Part shown: positions 9,401 through 20,396 of the stretch, in pieces | How the letters are laid out: every line of letters starts with the position of its first letter | Numbering within the stretch: the stretch's first letter is position 1 | Assembly: GCA_951640165.1 (NCBI GenBank) | Contig: OX621235.1 | Span: 1 to 64,000, forward strand | Direction of reading: 5' to 3' | Source: Pseudoips prasinana | Taxonomy: Eukaryota; Arthropoda; Insecta; Lepidoptera; Nolidae | DNA: 64,000 nt | Position numbers and translations under genes: made by a program | The notes under the pieces: model-generated | What the model was told of the DNA's origin: nothing | Seen by the model: the letters and a program-made list of their open reading frames with translations, nothing else | Databases searched by the model: none

Positions 9401-12400
9401 CTAATCACCACCAGAAGGAGGGAGGCGACGATCGTACAACCGCCGTCTCCCACCCCTTCTCCGCCTGCGGAGCGGCGGCGCGAGAGGATCATCCTCCCGC
9501 GCGCGCTCCGCCGCCTCCTTTTGCGACATGACATCCTCGCAAAAGGAGGCAACCGCCGCCCAAGCCTCCTCACTCCCCAGCATGGAGTTGACCACACTGG
9601 GAAGTGAGAGGTCCTGCCCGACCACATCTGTCAGGGCACGGCGCAGCTCAGCCCAGGCTGGGCACACCTCGAGGGTGTGCTGCGCCGTGTCCTCCGCGGC
9701 TCCACAATCGTGGCACGCCGGGGTTTCCTCCCTCCGAATCCGGTGCAGGTGCGTTCCGAAACAGCCATGTCCGGACAACACCTGCACTAGACGGAACGAG
9801 AGGAAACCGTGGGGGCGCTCGAGCCAGTCCCGCAGGACTGGACCGAGCGCGTCCAGCGTCCGGCGTCCAAATGTGGCGGAGGCGAGGTCCCGTGTCCAGT
9901 GTAGGACGATTGCGTCCCTCGCCTCCCGCCGCACGGCATCCCGCTCTTGCGCGGCGGGGCGCTCACCCAGCGCCCTACGCCGCGCCGCCCATTCGTACAC
10001 TCTGGCGAGCACCCATGCCTCCAATTCCCAGGGAGGGGTGCCGGCCAGAGCGCACGCCGCCGCAAAGCCCACTGAGCGGTAGGCTCTCGCCACCCGCTGT
10101 GCAATGGCCCGTTGGGGCCTGCGGATGGCGGTTGCATTCTCCCTCCTGTGGAGGGAGTCCGCCCAGATGGGTGCCCCGTATAGGGCCATACTCTTGAGGA
10201 TGCCGGCATAGAGGCGCCGGCATCGCTCCTTGGGCCCTCCCAGGTTTGGGAGGAGCCATGAGAGGGCGTCCGCGGCTTTCAGCAGGCGCGTCGACAGCCC
10301 GCTAAAGTGCGGGCCGAAGCGCCACCTGCTGTCCAGCACGAGGCCCAGATACTTCATCTGGGCCCCGACCCCTATCCGGACGCCCTCCACCACGATGTGG
10401 GCGTCAGGAGGGCAGCGCTGCCGAGGCCCGTGAAAGAACACGGCCTCGGTCTTGTTCAGCGCTACCCTCAAACCGAGCTGGCGGATCCTACCTGCCACTA
10501 AGGATCCGCCAGCCGAGGCCAGACAGGCCGCCTCTCCAAAGTCCCTCCCCCGGGCAACGAGGAGAGTGTCATCCGCGTAGCAGATGACACTCGTGCCCTG
10601 GAGGAGGGTGCCGCGCAGCAGCCAATCGAATCCGATGTTCCACAAGAGGGGCCCTAGCACCGAACCCTGTGGAACACCGGACTCCGCGCCGTAGCGCCAG
10701 ATCCTGGCCGTCCTGTCCGCCAGGAGGACCTCCCGGTCCTCCAGGTAGTTGGCCAGGATCGCCCGCAGATATTGGGGCACTCCGTGGTACCGGAGTGCCT
10801 CCAATATGGTCGAGTGGGGCACGGAGTTGAACGCGTTGGCGATGTCGAACGACACCGCCAACACTCCGTCCCCAGCCCCGACCGCATCCTGCATTTGGCC
10901 CCTGAGTAGGGCCACCGCGTCGACCGTCGAACGCCCCTGTCGAAACCCGAACTGGGCGTCCGACAGGTCTGGCCCTACCTCCCGCAACTGGCTATTAAGC
11001 CGGGTGGCGATGATCCCCTCGAACAATTTACCGACCTCATCGAGCAGAACAATGGGCCGGTATGCCGAGGGGGAGTCCACCGGGCGTCCCTCCTTCCGGA
11101 GCAGGCAAAGCTGCCCCTCCTTCCAGATTTTCGGGAACCTCCCAGCCGTCAGGCACGCGCTGAAGAGGTCCCGAAACCTCTCCTCCATGAGGGACGCCGC
11201 GATGGCCACCACCCGTGCGGGGACACCATCCGGTCCAGGGGCCGTCTTCTTCGCGCGGAGGGACAGAACCCCCGCGCGAAATTCCTCCACCGATACTGGA
11301 GGGACCTCCTCCTCCGGCGAAGCCACCACCCCCCCCAGCGGGGGGTTCATCGTTGGTGGGGTGAAGTCGGTCCTGCGCGGAAACAGTGACCGAACCACCC
11401 CATCCAGCAACGCCGGCTCTAGGGTCTCCGTTAATGGGGGACCGTAAGGGCGCAGCTGGCTCCGCGCCTGCTTATACGGCCTCCCAAACGGATCCCTGTC
11501 GAGGCCCTCCAGCATCTCGGCCTTTGCCGAGTCCTCGGCGGCGCACATTTCCGACTTGAGGACCGTCTTTGCCTCTAGGTAAGAGGCGTAGAGGCGGTCC
11601 TCCTCAGCCTGACATCGGCTGGTGCGCCGCCGACTCCGCGTGTAGGCCCTCCTGGCCTCCACGCACGCGGCCCGTAGCGCCGCCAGCTCCCCCGTCCACC
11701 AATAAACGGCGCGACGGGGAGGCGGACGGCGAGACCGAGGCATGCTGGAGTTGCACACCTCGGTCAGGGACCCCCGCAGCTGAACCGCTGCGGCGTCCAC
11801 GTCCGTGACCTCAACAGGGGGCGAGAGCCAGTCCCGGAGGAACGCAGCCTCCTGGGCTGCCTCCCGGTCCAGGCGGGTGAGAGCCCACCGCGGGAAGGGA
11901 GATTGGCCCGAGCGGGCCATCCCCCGCGGGCTCTGGGTGGAGATGTCGAACCGCACATAACGGTGGTCCGACAGGGTCTCCACCATCTCCACCCGCCAGT
12001 TCACGACGCGTGTGGCTAGCACAGGGGTGGCGAACGACACGTCCACCACTGACCCTCCCTGTTGCCGCACACACGTGTGAACATGCCCCCTGTTCAGGAG
12101 GGACACGCCGCACGAAGCCGCCCAAAATTCGACGGCGCGCCCCCGGACGTTACATGACGCCGCTGGGTTGCCCCAGGCCACCGCCTTGGCGTTCAGGTCG
12201 CCCAACACGACGACCTGACGTGGTGCCGCCCTCCCGACGACTGCCGTAAGGACTTCGAGAAAACCCTCGAAGTCCCTTAGAGGGCGGTTTGGGGAGAAAT
12301 AGACCCCGACCAGGGCTATTTCTCCCCACGCGGCGGCCACGTATCCCGGACCCCTCTCTAAAAGCGAGAGGGGAGGGGAGTCCGTGGCAGGCCGCGACAC

Positions 12401-12571
12401 CAACGCCACCAAGCCGTCCCGATCACCCAGCCAACGGCCAGGTATCGAGTACGGCTCGGCGACCACCGCCACGTCCACCAACCACTCGGCCACAGTCTGC
12501 ATCAGCAGATCCTGGGCCGCTCTGCAGTGGTTGGTGTTCGCCTGGAGGATGCGATGCTCGACTCTACCCAT
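9401..12571 (-). CDS. ORF2 endonuclease/reverse transcriptase of A4
   Basis: 1056 aa with all endonuclease, reverse transcriptase and zinc motifs listed for A1. Copy-specific residues include EPYSIPG in the endonuclease and RIWRYG (Trp where other copies have Arg) before reverse transcriptase motif B. The C-terminal third matches A1 closely and the central part matches A10 and A12. The start ATG lies in TAATG. Confidence 0.95.
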   Translation of the reverse strand: MGRVEHRILQANTNHCRAAQDLLMQTVAEWLVDVAVVAEPYSIPGRWLGDRDGLVALVSRPATDSPPLSLLERGPGYVAAAWGEIALVGVYFSPNRPLRDFEGFLEVLTAVVGRAAPRQVVVLGDLNAKAVAWGNPAASCNVRGRAVEFWAASCGVSLLNRGHVHTCVRQQGGSVVDVSFATPVLATRVVNWRVEMVETLSDHRYVRFDISTQSPRGMARSGQSPFPRWALTRLDREAAQEAAFLRDWLSPPVEVTDVDAAAVQLRGSLTEVCNSSMPRSRRPPPRRAVYWWTGELAALRAACVEARRAYTRSRRRTSRCQAEEDRLYASYLEAKTVLKSEMCAAEDSAKAEMLEGLDRDPFGRPYKQARSQLRPYGPPLTETLEPALLDGVVRSLFPRRTDFTPPTMNPPLGGVVASPEEEVPPVSVEEFRAGVLSLRAKKTAPGPDGVPARVVAIAASLMEERFRDLFSACLTAGRFPKIWKEGQLCLLRKEGRPVDSPSAYRPIVLLDEVGKLFEGIIATRLNSQLREVGPDLSDAQFGFRQGRSTVDAVALLRGQMQDAVGAGDGVLAVSFDIANAFNSVPHSTILEALRYHGVPQYLRAILANYLEDREVLLADRTARIWRYGAESGVPQGSVLGPLLWNIGFDWLLRGTLLQGTSVICYADDTLLVARGRDFGEAACLASAGGSLVAGRIRQLGLRVALNKTEAVFFHGPRQRCPPDAHIVVEGVRIGVGAQMKYLGLVLDSRWRFGPHFSGLSTRLLKAADALSWLLPNLGGPKERCRRLYAGILKSMALYGAPIWADSLHRRENATAIRRPQRAIAQRVARAYRSVGFAAACALAGTPPWELEAWVLARVYEWAARRRALGERPAAQERDAVRREARDAIVLHWTRDLASATFGRRTLDALGPVLRDWLERPHGFLSFRLVQVLSGHGCFGTHLHRIRREETPACHDCGAAEDTAQHTLEVCPAWAELRRALTDVVGQDLSLPSVVNSMLGSEEAWAAVASFCEDVMSQKEAAERAREDDPLAPPLRRRRRGGRRRLYDRRLPPSGGD

Positions 12572-14733
12572 TAGTCGGTCATCGCACCCCCCTCCTCCAC
12601 AGCCGCTGAGGTCCCAGCCACTGGGACGGCGGTGGCAATGACAGGCCGGGTCGGCGCCTGTATTTTGCCCTTCTTAAGGGGAGGACTGCAGTTCCTCCCC
12701 TTCATAATATGTCCCGCAGGGCGGCCACTAGCGGCACATACCGCGCAGTGCGGTGCGGCGGCCTTGCAGGAGGCGGATTTATGCCCCTCCTTGCCGCAGC
12801 GGTAGCAGCTGTCCGTCCTATCTACGCTGGACGGACAGAGGGCCCGGGTGTGGCCGATTCCGAAGCACTTGTAGCACCTCAGCGGCTGGTCCTCAAGTGC
12901 CCGGACCGCACCCGAGCTGAACCCGACGGCGAGCCGTCCCTTTTCGAGGACGGCTTTGGCAGCGGCGACAGGGCACTCCAGGCGAATAGTGCCCATGCCG
13001 CCGCGCCCGGGCCTGATGCCCCCACCCTGCACCGCTGCGACTTCGCAGCCCCCATTGGCTGCGATCGCTGCCACCACCTCCTCCCTGGTGACGGAGTCAT
13101 CCAGGTCCGTCACCTCGATGGCCGCCGACTTCACCGGCCTGGCCACCTTCGCCGCGTCCGCGATGACCTCCTGCAGCTTTGCTGCGAAGAGGTCGGCGTG
13201 TTTCCCGCCCTCAGCACCGGGGAACTCGAAGATACGAGCCCCAGCCTGTGTCCGGCGGCACGAGACTTTGCCGATCCCCAGTTTGGTTGGATCGGCATTG
13301 GCACGCGCCCGCAACATTACGGACGCGTATGTCTCGCCCCGCTCCGCAGCCTCCGCAGTGAGCGTCATCACGACGGCTGCGGTTTTGGGAGGAACCAGGT
13401 TCCTCTTGGCACCGGCTGGGGGGGAACTCTTCCCTTTCCCCTTTCCCGTGCCAGTCGACTGACCAGCAGGGGTGGTGGTGGGGACGGCTGGGGCTGGAGG
13501 GGTGCTCTTCCCCTTCCCCTTCCCTTTCCCTTTGCCAGTCGGCTGGGACTGGCTGGGAGTGGTGGTGGCGGGAACGGCAGGGACGACAGCTGCCGTCCTT
13601 TTGCTCTTGCCCTTCCCCTTACCAACCACCTTCGTCCAGCCCTGCTGGTTGGTCGGGGTGGTGGAGGGGAGAAGGGCGTCCTCCCTCTGGGAGGGGGGCA
13701 CCGGCTCTCGCCTCTTGTCCGCCGCAAGTGGCGGTCGGAGGACTTTCTCCGGCAAGAGCCGGTCCTCAATGCCCGCTAGGCAGGCCCGAACAAAGGCCCT
13801 CTCCTCCGCCATAACTTTGCGGAGGACATCTTCAAGGCCGGGGGAGGAGGCAAGGCCCTCTGCCGCAGGTCTAGGCTCGGCTTCGGATGGCCGGGCCGTG
13901 GCTTCAGCCAGCTTTTGGTGCAGCTGGCTGACCTCCGACTGCAGGCGATCCACTTTCGCCTGCAGTTGCCGCGACTCGTCGCTGGCCTTGCGGTCGACCA
14001 GCTCCGCGACGATGCCGCGCATGCTGGCGGCCCGGCATTTGAGGGACTTTTGAAAAGTCCCTTTTAGGTGGGAGGACTTGGTGGCGACCTGGACGATTAC
14101 CTCCTCGTCCTCCAATGCCATCCGCTCCAGCTCGGCCAGGGAGTGGTCCGCGTACAGAACGCGGGACGCTCCGTATCCGGATTTGGCGCGGGCGGCGCGC
14201 GCCCGTTCCTCCCTGGCCGCTACCTGCTCCTCCAGGTCTTGTTGGAGCCGCTCCCGCTGAGCCAGGTCCAACTGACGCTGGGCGTCAACCAAACCCACGT
14301 CATGGGTGTCCGCCGTGGTCTTTTGTGCCTTCTTTTTTGGCTCCTTCGAACCTGAACCCGAGGCCGAGGATCCATCCGACCCGTGCTTGAGGTACGCCTT
14401 CCGCTTCCCCGATGCCGATCGCGACCGAGAACCAGCGATCACCATCGAGTCGGCATCCGACGAAATGGACTCAATGTCGGAGTCCGACAAATCGCCCGCC
14501 CTCCCTCCGTAGAAGGCCTTGCCTTCTTCCGACGCTGCTCCAGCGTCGCGTTGGCCCTGAGAAGGGCCTTTTGGTTGGCCCTGAGAAGGGCCTTTGGGTT
14601 GGCCCTGAGAAGGGCCTTTGGGTTGGCCCTGAGAAGGGCCTTTGGGTTGGCCCTGAGAAGGGCCTTTGGGTTGGCCCTGAGAAGGGCCTTTTTTTATGAA
14701 ATGCCCGAGGGCATCCCGCGCGGGTTTAGGCAT
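12571..14733 (-). CDS. ORF1 gag-like protein of A4
   Basis: 720 aa from MPKPARD. An in-frame ATG three codons upstream (14742) exists, but MPKP is the start shared by all copies and is preferred. It has six GPSQGQ repeats, the most in the window, then an acidic Ser-rich part, coiled-coil-like segments, GK-rich repeats and zinc knuckles at 620-633, 643-656 and 663-682. It ends ...AMTD and overlaps ORF2 by one base. Confidence 0.93.
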   Translation of the reverse strand: MPKPARDALGHFIKKGPSQGQPKGPSQGQPKGPSQGQPKGPSQGQPKGPSQGQPKGPSQGQRDAGAASEEGKAFYGGRAGDLSDSDIESISSDADSMVIAGSRSRSASGKRKAYLKHGSDGSSASGSGSKEPKKKAQKTTADTHDVGLVDAQRQLDLAQRERLQQDLEEQVAAREERARAARAKSGYGASRVLYADHSLAELERMALEDEEVIVQVATKSSHLKGTFQKSLKCRAASMRGIVAELVDRKASDESRQLQAKVDRLQSEVSQLHQKLAEATARPSEAEPRPAAEGLASSPGLEDVLRKVMAEERAFVRACLAGIEDRLLPEKVLRPPLAADKRREPVPPSQREDALLPSTTPTNQQGWTKVVGKGKGKSKRTAAVVPAVPATTTPSQSQPTGKGKGKGKGKSTPPAPAVPTTTPAGQSTGTGKGKGKSSPPAGAKRNLVPPKTAAVVMTLTAEAAERGETYASVMLRARANADPTKLGIGKVSCRRTQAGARIFEFPGAEGGKHADLFAAKLQEVIADAAKVARPVKSAAIEVTDLDDSVTREEVVAAIAANGGCEVAAVQGGGIRPGRGGMGTIRLECPVAAAKAVLEKGRLAVGFSSGAVRALEDQPLRCYKCFGIGHTRALCPSSVDRTDSCYRCGKEGHKSASCKAAAPHCAVCAASGRPAGHIMKGRNCSPPLKKGKIQAPTRPVIATAVPVAGTSAAVEEGGAMTD
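14551..14688 (-). repeat. 24-bp minisatellite in ORF1 of A4, 6 copies
   Basis: Six 24-bp units encoding (P/K)KGPSQGQ, nearly identical to each other at DNA level. This suggests recent expansion by slippage or unequal exchange. Confidence 0.93.
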
Positions 14734-15246
14734 GTTAAACAAAGCAATATCGTAGCATACAAGGCAATATGGTCGCTACGATGCACAGTGCACTTTAGCC
14801 GTACCCAGTCTGCCACTCCGTTACGGTGGTCAGAACTGGGACGTTTCCAGGGAACACGACGAGGACGTAAGCACTGTGGGGTGGTTCCCCAACCTAACCT
14901 TTTTTTTTTTTTTTTTTTTTTTTTGTTTGCGCTGGGAAAAAATGCGTTACGCATACCCGCCCATTGGGGGATGGACGGGTTATGTGGGACTCTCCGGCTA
15001 TTCCGGCATACCCACTAAAATAACCCAGCGGCACTCCCGCATCGTCTGTGTGGAGGAGGACTGGGAAACCGGCACAGCCTTTACGTCCAGTCCCCCACCG
15101 ACGACCGCCCGCTTTTACAGCGGGGCCCGCACGCCCCTCCCTAAGTGGAGGGGCCCGGGAACGACCGTGAGTGCTCGGCCGTTCCCGCCCGACGATGGTG
15201 GCGATTTGTGCAATGCGAGCGAAGGCGCCCCCGCGCCTGTCGCCCG

Positions 15247-18200
15247 CTAATCACCACCAGAAGGAGGGAGGCGACGATCGTACAACCGCCGTCTCCCACC
15301 CCTTCTTCGCCTGCGGAGCGGCGGCGCGAGAGGATCATCCTCCCGCGCGCGCTCCGCCGCCTCCTTTTGCGACATGACATTCTCGCAAAAGGAGGCAACC
15401 GCCGCCCAAGCCTCCTCACTCCCCAGCATGGAGTTCACCACACTGGGAAGTGAGAGGTCCATTCCGACCACATCTGTCAGGGCACGGCGCAGCTCAGCCC
15501 AGGCTGGGCACACCTCGAGGGTGTGCTGCGCCGTGTCCTCCGCGGCTCCACAGTCGTGGCACGCCGGGGTCTCCTCCCTCTGGATCCGATGCAGGTGCGT
15601 TCCGAAGCAGCCATGCCCGGACAACACCTGCACCAGACGGAAAGAGAGGAAACCGTGGGGGCGCTCGAGCCAGTCCCGCAGGACTGGACCGAGCGCGTCC
15701 AGCGTCCGGCGTCCAAATGTGGCGGAGGCGAGGTCCCGTGTCCAGTGTAGGACGATTGCGTCCCTCGCCTCCCGCCGCACGGCATCCCGCTCTTGCGCGG
15801 CGGGGCGCTCACCCAGCGCCCTACGCCGCGCCGCCCATTCGTACACTCTGGCGAGCACCCATGCCTCCAATTCCCAGGGAGGGGTGCCGGCCAGAGCGCA
15901 CGCCGCCGCGAAGCCCACTGAGCGGTAGGCTCTCGCCACCCGCTGTGCAATGGCCCGTTGGGGCCTGCGGATGGCGGTTGCATTCTCCCTCCTGTGGAGG
16001 GAGTCCGCCCAGATGGGTGCCCCATACAGGGCCATACTCTTGAGGATGCCGGCATAGAGGCGCCGGCATCGCTCCTTGGGCCCTCCCAGGTTTGGGAGGA
16101 GCCATGAGAGGGCGTCCGCGGCTTTCAGCAGGCGCGTCGACAGCCCGCTAAAGTGCGGGCCGAAGCGCCACCTGCTGTCCAGCACGAGGCCCAGATACTT
16201 CATCTGGGCCCCGACCCCTATCCGGACGCCCTCCACCACAATGTGGGCGTCTGGAGGGCAGCGCTGCCGAGGCCCGTGAAAGAACACGGCCTCGGTCTTG
16301 TTCAGCGCCACCCTCAATCCAAGCTGGCGGATCCTACCTGCCACTAAGGATCCGCCAGCTGAGGCCAGACAGGCCGCCTCCCTAAAGTCCCTCCCCCGGG
16401 CAACGAGGAGAGTGTCATCCGCGTAGCAGATGACACTCGTGCCCTGGAGGAGGGTGCCGCGCAGCAGCCAATCGAATCCGATGTTCCACAAGAGAGGTCC
16501 TAGCACCGAACCCTGTGGAACACCGGACTCCGCGCCGTAGCGCCTAATCCTGGCCGTCCTGTCCGCCAGGAGGACCTCCCGGTCCTCCAGGTAGTTGGCC
16601 AGGATCACCCGCAGATATTGGGGCACTCCGTGGTACCGGAGTGCCTCCAATATGGTCGAGTGGGGCACGGAGTTGAACGCGTTGGCGATGTCGAACGACA
16701 CCGCCAACACTCCGTCCCCAGCCTCGACCGCCTCCTGAACTTGGCCCCTGAGTAGGGCCACCGCGTCGACCGTCGAACGCCCCTGTCGAAACCCGAACTG
16801 GGCGTCCGACAGGTCTGGCCCTACCTCCCGCAAGTGGCTGTTAAGCCGGGTGGCGATGATCCCCTCGAACAGTTTACCGACCTCATCGAGCAGAACGATG
16901 GGCCGGTATGCCGAGGGGGAGTCCACCGGGCGTCCCTCCTTCCGGAGCAGGCAAAGCTGCCCCTCCTTCCAGATCTTCGGGAACCTCCCAGCCGTCAGGC
17001 ACGCGCTGAAGAGGTCCCGAAACCTCTGCTCCATGAAGGACGCCGCGATGGCCACCACCCGTGCGGGGACGCCATCCGGTCCAGGGGCCGTCTTCTTCGC
17101 GCGGAGGGACAGAACCCCCGCGCGAAATTCCTCCGCCGACACTGGAGGCACCTCCTCCTCCGGCGTAGCCACCACCCCCCCCAGCGGGGGGTTCATCGTT
17201 GGTGGGGTGAAGTCGGTCCTGCGCGGAAACAGTGACCGAACCACCCCATCCAGCAACGCCGGCTCTAGGGTCTCCGCTAATGGGGGACCGTAAGGGCGCA
17301 GCTGGCTCCGCGCCTGCCTATACGGCCTCCCAAACGGATCCCTATCGAGGCCCTCCAGCATCTCGGCCTTTGCCGAGTCCTCGGCGGCGCACATTGCCGA
17401 CTTGAGGACCGTCTTTGCCTCTAGGTAAGAGGCGTAGAGGCGGTCCTCCTCAGCCTGACATCGGTTAGTGCGCCGCCGACTCCGCGTGTAGGCCCTCCTG
17501 GCCTCCACGCACGCGGCCCGGAGCGCCGCCAGCTCCACCGTCCACCAATAAACGGCGCGACGGGGAGGCGGACGGCGAGACCGAGGCATGCTGGAGTTGC
17601 ACACCTCGGTCAGGGATCCCCGCAGCCGAACCGCTGCGGCGTCCACGTCCGTGCCCTGCACAGGGGGCGAGAGCCAGTCCTCGAGGAACGCCGCCTCCTG
17701 GGCTGACTCCCGGTCCAGGCGGGTGAGAGCCCACCGCGGGAAGGGAGATTGGCCCGAGCGGGCCCTCCCCCGCGGGCTCTGGGTGGAGATGTCGAACCGC
17801 ACATATCGGTGGTCCGACAGGGTCTCCACCATCTCCACCCGCCAGTTCACGACGCGTGTGGCTAGCACAGGGGTGGCGAACGACACGTCCACCACTGACC
17901 CTCCCTGTTGCCGCACACACGTCTGAACATCCCCCCTGTTTAGCAGGGACACGCCGCACGAGGCCGCCCAAAATTCGACGGCGCGCCCCCGGACGTTGCA
18001 GGACGCCGCTGGGTTGCCCCAGGCCACCGACTTGGCGTTCAGGTCGCCCAACACTACGACCTGACGTGGTGCCGCCCTCCCGACGACTGCCGTAAGGACC
18101 TCGAGAAAATTCTCGAAGTCCCTTAGAGGGCGGTTTGGGGAGAAATAGACCCCGACCAGGGCTATTTCTCCCCACGCGGCGGCCACGTATCCCGGACCCC

Positions 18201-18417
18201 TCTCTAAAAGCGAGAGGGGAGGGGAGTCCGTGGCAGGCCGCGACACCAACGCCACCAAGCCGTCTCGATCACCCAGCCAACGGCCAGGCACCGAGTACGG
18301 CTCGGCGACCACCGCCACGTCCACCAACCACTCGGCCACAGTCTGCATCAGCAGATCCTGTGCCGCTCTGCAGTGGTTGGTGTTCGCCTGGAGGATGCGA
18401 TGTTCGATTCTACCCAT
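15247..18417 (-). CDS. ORF2 endonuclease/reverse transcriptase of A5
   Basis: 1056 aa, complete, with endonuclease GDLNAK and SDHR, reverse transcriptase SFDIANAF, GVPQGS and YADD, and the C-terminal CX2CX8HX4C motif. Variants include MGRIEH at the N-terminus, RTNRCQ in the linker and AASFMEQRF before the reverse transcriptase core. The protein looks functional, but the element has lost its 5' UTR and ORF1 start, so it would need another promoter. Confidence 0.94.
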   Translation of the reverse strand: MGRIEHRILQANTNHCRAAQDLLMQTVAEWLVDVAVVAEPYSVPGRWLGDRDGLVALVSRPATDSPPLSLLERGPGYVAAAWGEIALVGVYFSPNRPLRDFENFLEVLTAVVGRAAPRQVVVLGDLNAKSVAWGNPAASCNVRGRAVEFWAASCGVSLLNRGDVQTCVRQQGGSVVDVSFATPVLATRVVNWRVEMVETLSDHRYVRFDISTQSPRGRARSGQSPFPRWALTRLDRESAQEAAFLEDWLSPPVQGTDVDAAAVRLRGSLTEVCNSSMPRSRRPPPRRAVYWWTVELAALRAACVEARRAYTRSRRRTNRCQAEEDRLYASYLEAKTVLKSAMCAAEDSAKAEMLEGLDRDPFGRPYRQARSQLRPYGPPLAETLEPALLDGVVRSLFPRRTDFTPPTMNPPLGGVVATPEEEVPPVSAEEFRAGVLSLRAKKTAPGPDGVPARVVAIAASFMEQRFRDLFSACLTAGRFPKIWKEGQLCLLRKEGRPVDSPSAYRPIVLLDEVGKLFEGIIATRLNSHLREVGPDLSDAQFGFRQGRSTVDAVALLRGQVQEAVEAGDGVLAVSFDIANAFNSVPHSTILEALRYHGVPQYLRVILANYLEDREVLLADRTARIRRYGAESGVPQGSVLGPLLWNIGFDWLLRGTLLQGTSVICYADDTLLVARGRDFREAACLASAGGSLVAGRIRQLGLRVALNKTEAVFFHGPRQRCPPDAHIVVEGVRIGVGAQMKYLGLVLDSRWRFGPHFSGLSTRLLKAADALSWLLPNLGGPKERCRRLYAGILKSMALYGAPIWADSLHRRENATAIRRPQRAIAQRVARAYRSVGFAAACALAGTPPWELEAWVLARVYEWAARRRALGERPAAQERDAVRREARDAIVLHWTRDLASATFGRRTLDALGPVLRDWLERPHGFLSFRLVQVLSGHGCFGTHLHRIQREETPACHDCGAAEDTAQHTLEVCPAWAELRRALTDVVGMDLSLPSVVNSMLGSEEAWAAVASFCENVMSQKEAAERAREDDPLAPPLRRRRRGGRRRLYDRRLPPSGGD

Positions 18418-20396
18418 TAATCGGTCATCGCACCCTCCTCCTCCACAGCCGCTGAGGTCCCAGCTACTGGGACGGCGGTGGCAGCGACAGGCCGGGTCGG
18501 CGCCTGAACTTTGCCCTTCTTAAGGGGAGGACTGCAATTCCTCCCCTTCATTATATGGCCCGCAGGGCGGCCACTGGCGGCACAAACTGCGCAGTGCGGC
18601 GCGGCGGCCATGCAGGAGGCGGATTTGTGGCCCTCCTTGCCGCAGCGGTAACAACTGTCCGTCCTGTCGACAGTGGACGGACAGAGGGCTCGGGTGTGGC
18701 CAATGCCGAAGCACTTGTAGCACCGCAGTGGCTGGTCCTCGAGTGCCCGGACCGCACCCGAGCTGAAGCCGACGGCTAGCCGTCCCTTTTCAAGGACGGC
18801 TTTGGCAGCGGCGACTGGGCACTCTAGGCGAATGGTGCCCATGCCGCCGCGCCCGGGCCTGATGCCCCCGCCTTGTACCGCTGCGACTTCGCAGCCCCCT
18901 ATGGCTGCGATTGCTGCCACCACCTCCTCCTTGGTGACGGAGTCGTCCAGATCCGTCACCTCGATGGCCGCCGACTTCACCGGCCTGGCCACCTTCGCCG
19001 CATCCGCAATGACCTCCTGCAGCTTTTTTGCAAAGAGGTCCGCATTCTTCGCGCCCTCGGCACCCGGGAACTCGAAAATTCGAGCCCCAGCCTGCGTCCG
19101 GCGGCACGAGACTTTACCGATCCCCAGTTTGGTAGGATCGGCATTGGCACGCGCCCGCAACATCACGGACGCGTACGTCTCGCCCCGCTCCGCAGCCTCC
19201 GTGGTGAGCGTCATCACAACGGCTGCGGTCTTGGGAGGAACCAAGTTCCTCTTGGCGCCTGCTGGGGGGGAACTCTTCCCCTTCCCTTTTCCCTTGCCAA
19301 TCGACCGATCGGCAGAGGTGGTGGCGGAGGCGGCTGGGGGGGTGGTTTTCCCCCTTCCTTTACCCTTGCCAGTCGGCTTCGACTGGCTGGGAGTGGTGGT
19401 GGTGGGCACGGCAGGGACGACAGGTGCCGTCCTTTTGCCTTTGCCCTTCCCCTTACCGACCACCTTCGTCCAGCCCTGCTGGTTGGTCGGGGTGGTGGAA
19501 GGGAGAAGGGCGTCCTCCCTCGAGGAGCTAGGCACCGGCTCCACTCGCCTTTTGTCCGCCGCAAGTGGCGGTCGGAGGCGTTTCTCCGGCAAGAGCCGGT
19601 CCTCAATGCCCGCTATGCAGGAGCGAACGAACGCCCTCTCTTCCGCCATCACCCTGCGGAGGACATCCTCGAGGCCGGGAGAGGAAACAAGGCCCTCTGC
19701 CGTAGGTCTGGGCTCGGCTGGCGACGGCCGGGCCGTGGCTTCAGCCAGCTTCAGGTGCAGCTGGCTGACCTCCGACTGCAGGCGATCTACCTTCGCCTGC
19801 AGTTGCCGCGTTTCATCGCTGGCCTTGCGGTCCACCAGCTCCGCGACGATGCCACGCATGCTGGCGGCCCGGCATCTGAGGGACTTCTGGAAAGTCCCCT
19901 TCAGATGCGAGGACTTGGCGGCGACCTCCGCGATCGCCTCCTCGTCCTCCAAGGCCATCCTCTTCAGTTCGGCCAGGGAGTGGTCCGAGTACAGCACGCT
20001 GGACGTACCGTACCCGGACTTGGCACGGGTGACGCGCGCCCGTTCTTCCTTGGCCGCTACCCGCTCCTCCAGCTCTTGCTGGAGCTGTTCCCGCCTTGCC
20101 AGGTCCAACTCGCGTTGGGCGTCGGCTAGACCCACGTCGTGGGTGTCTGCCGCTGTCGTCGCCTTTCTGGACTTGACCCTCCTTCCGGGCCCCTTCGCTG
20201 AACCTGAGCCCGAGGACCCATCGGACACGACTTTTAGGAAGCTCCGCTTCCTAGATGCCGATCGCGATCGAGGATCCTCGATCGCCATCGCACTGGCATC
20301 CGACCCAACGGACTCAATGTCGGAGTCCGACAAATCGCCCTCCCTCCCGCCGTAGAAGGCGCTGCCTTCCTTCGACGCTTCAGCGTCGCGTTGGCC
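18417..20396 (-). pseudogene. ORF1 of A5, N-terminus lost at a chimeric junction
   Basis: About 660 codons of ORF1 in frame from the end of the GPSQGQ repeat (GQRDAEAS) to ...AMTD, with all three zinc knuckles. The MPKP start and all but the last half unit of the repeat are gone. At 20396 the sequence switches to ORF2-derived DNA. An open frame continues to a GTG at 20405, but no natural start remains. Confidence 0.9.

Larger units (their letters stand above)
9056..14890 (-). mobile_element. SART-like element A4, full length
   Basis: Complete copy: poly(A) 21 nt, 3' UTR 9077-9400, ORF2, ORF1, 5' UTR 14734-14890 ending GGGGAACC. The 3' end reads GTTGACG where other copies read GTTTGCG on the plus strand. 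In the 3' UTR the small stem has gained one base pair (CCGGG 9146-9150 with CCCGG 9156-9160). Both ORFs are open, so this is a candidate active copy. Confidence 0.96.

Noticed and set aside
12709..13779. 356-codon plus-strand frame over ORF1 of A4
   Set aside because: Antisense to a well-supported gag-like gene with zinc knuckles; no independent support.
14551..14688. CRISPR-like regularly spaced 24-bp repeats
   Set aside because: The repeats are directly adjacent without unique spacers and lie in frame inside ORF1.
18802..20355. 517-codon open frame antisense to ORF1 of A5
   Set aside because: Shadow of a GC-rich coding region. It has no domain, and it is matched by similar antisense frames in other copies only because the sense ORF is conserved.
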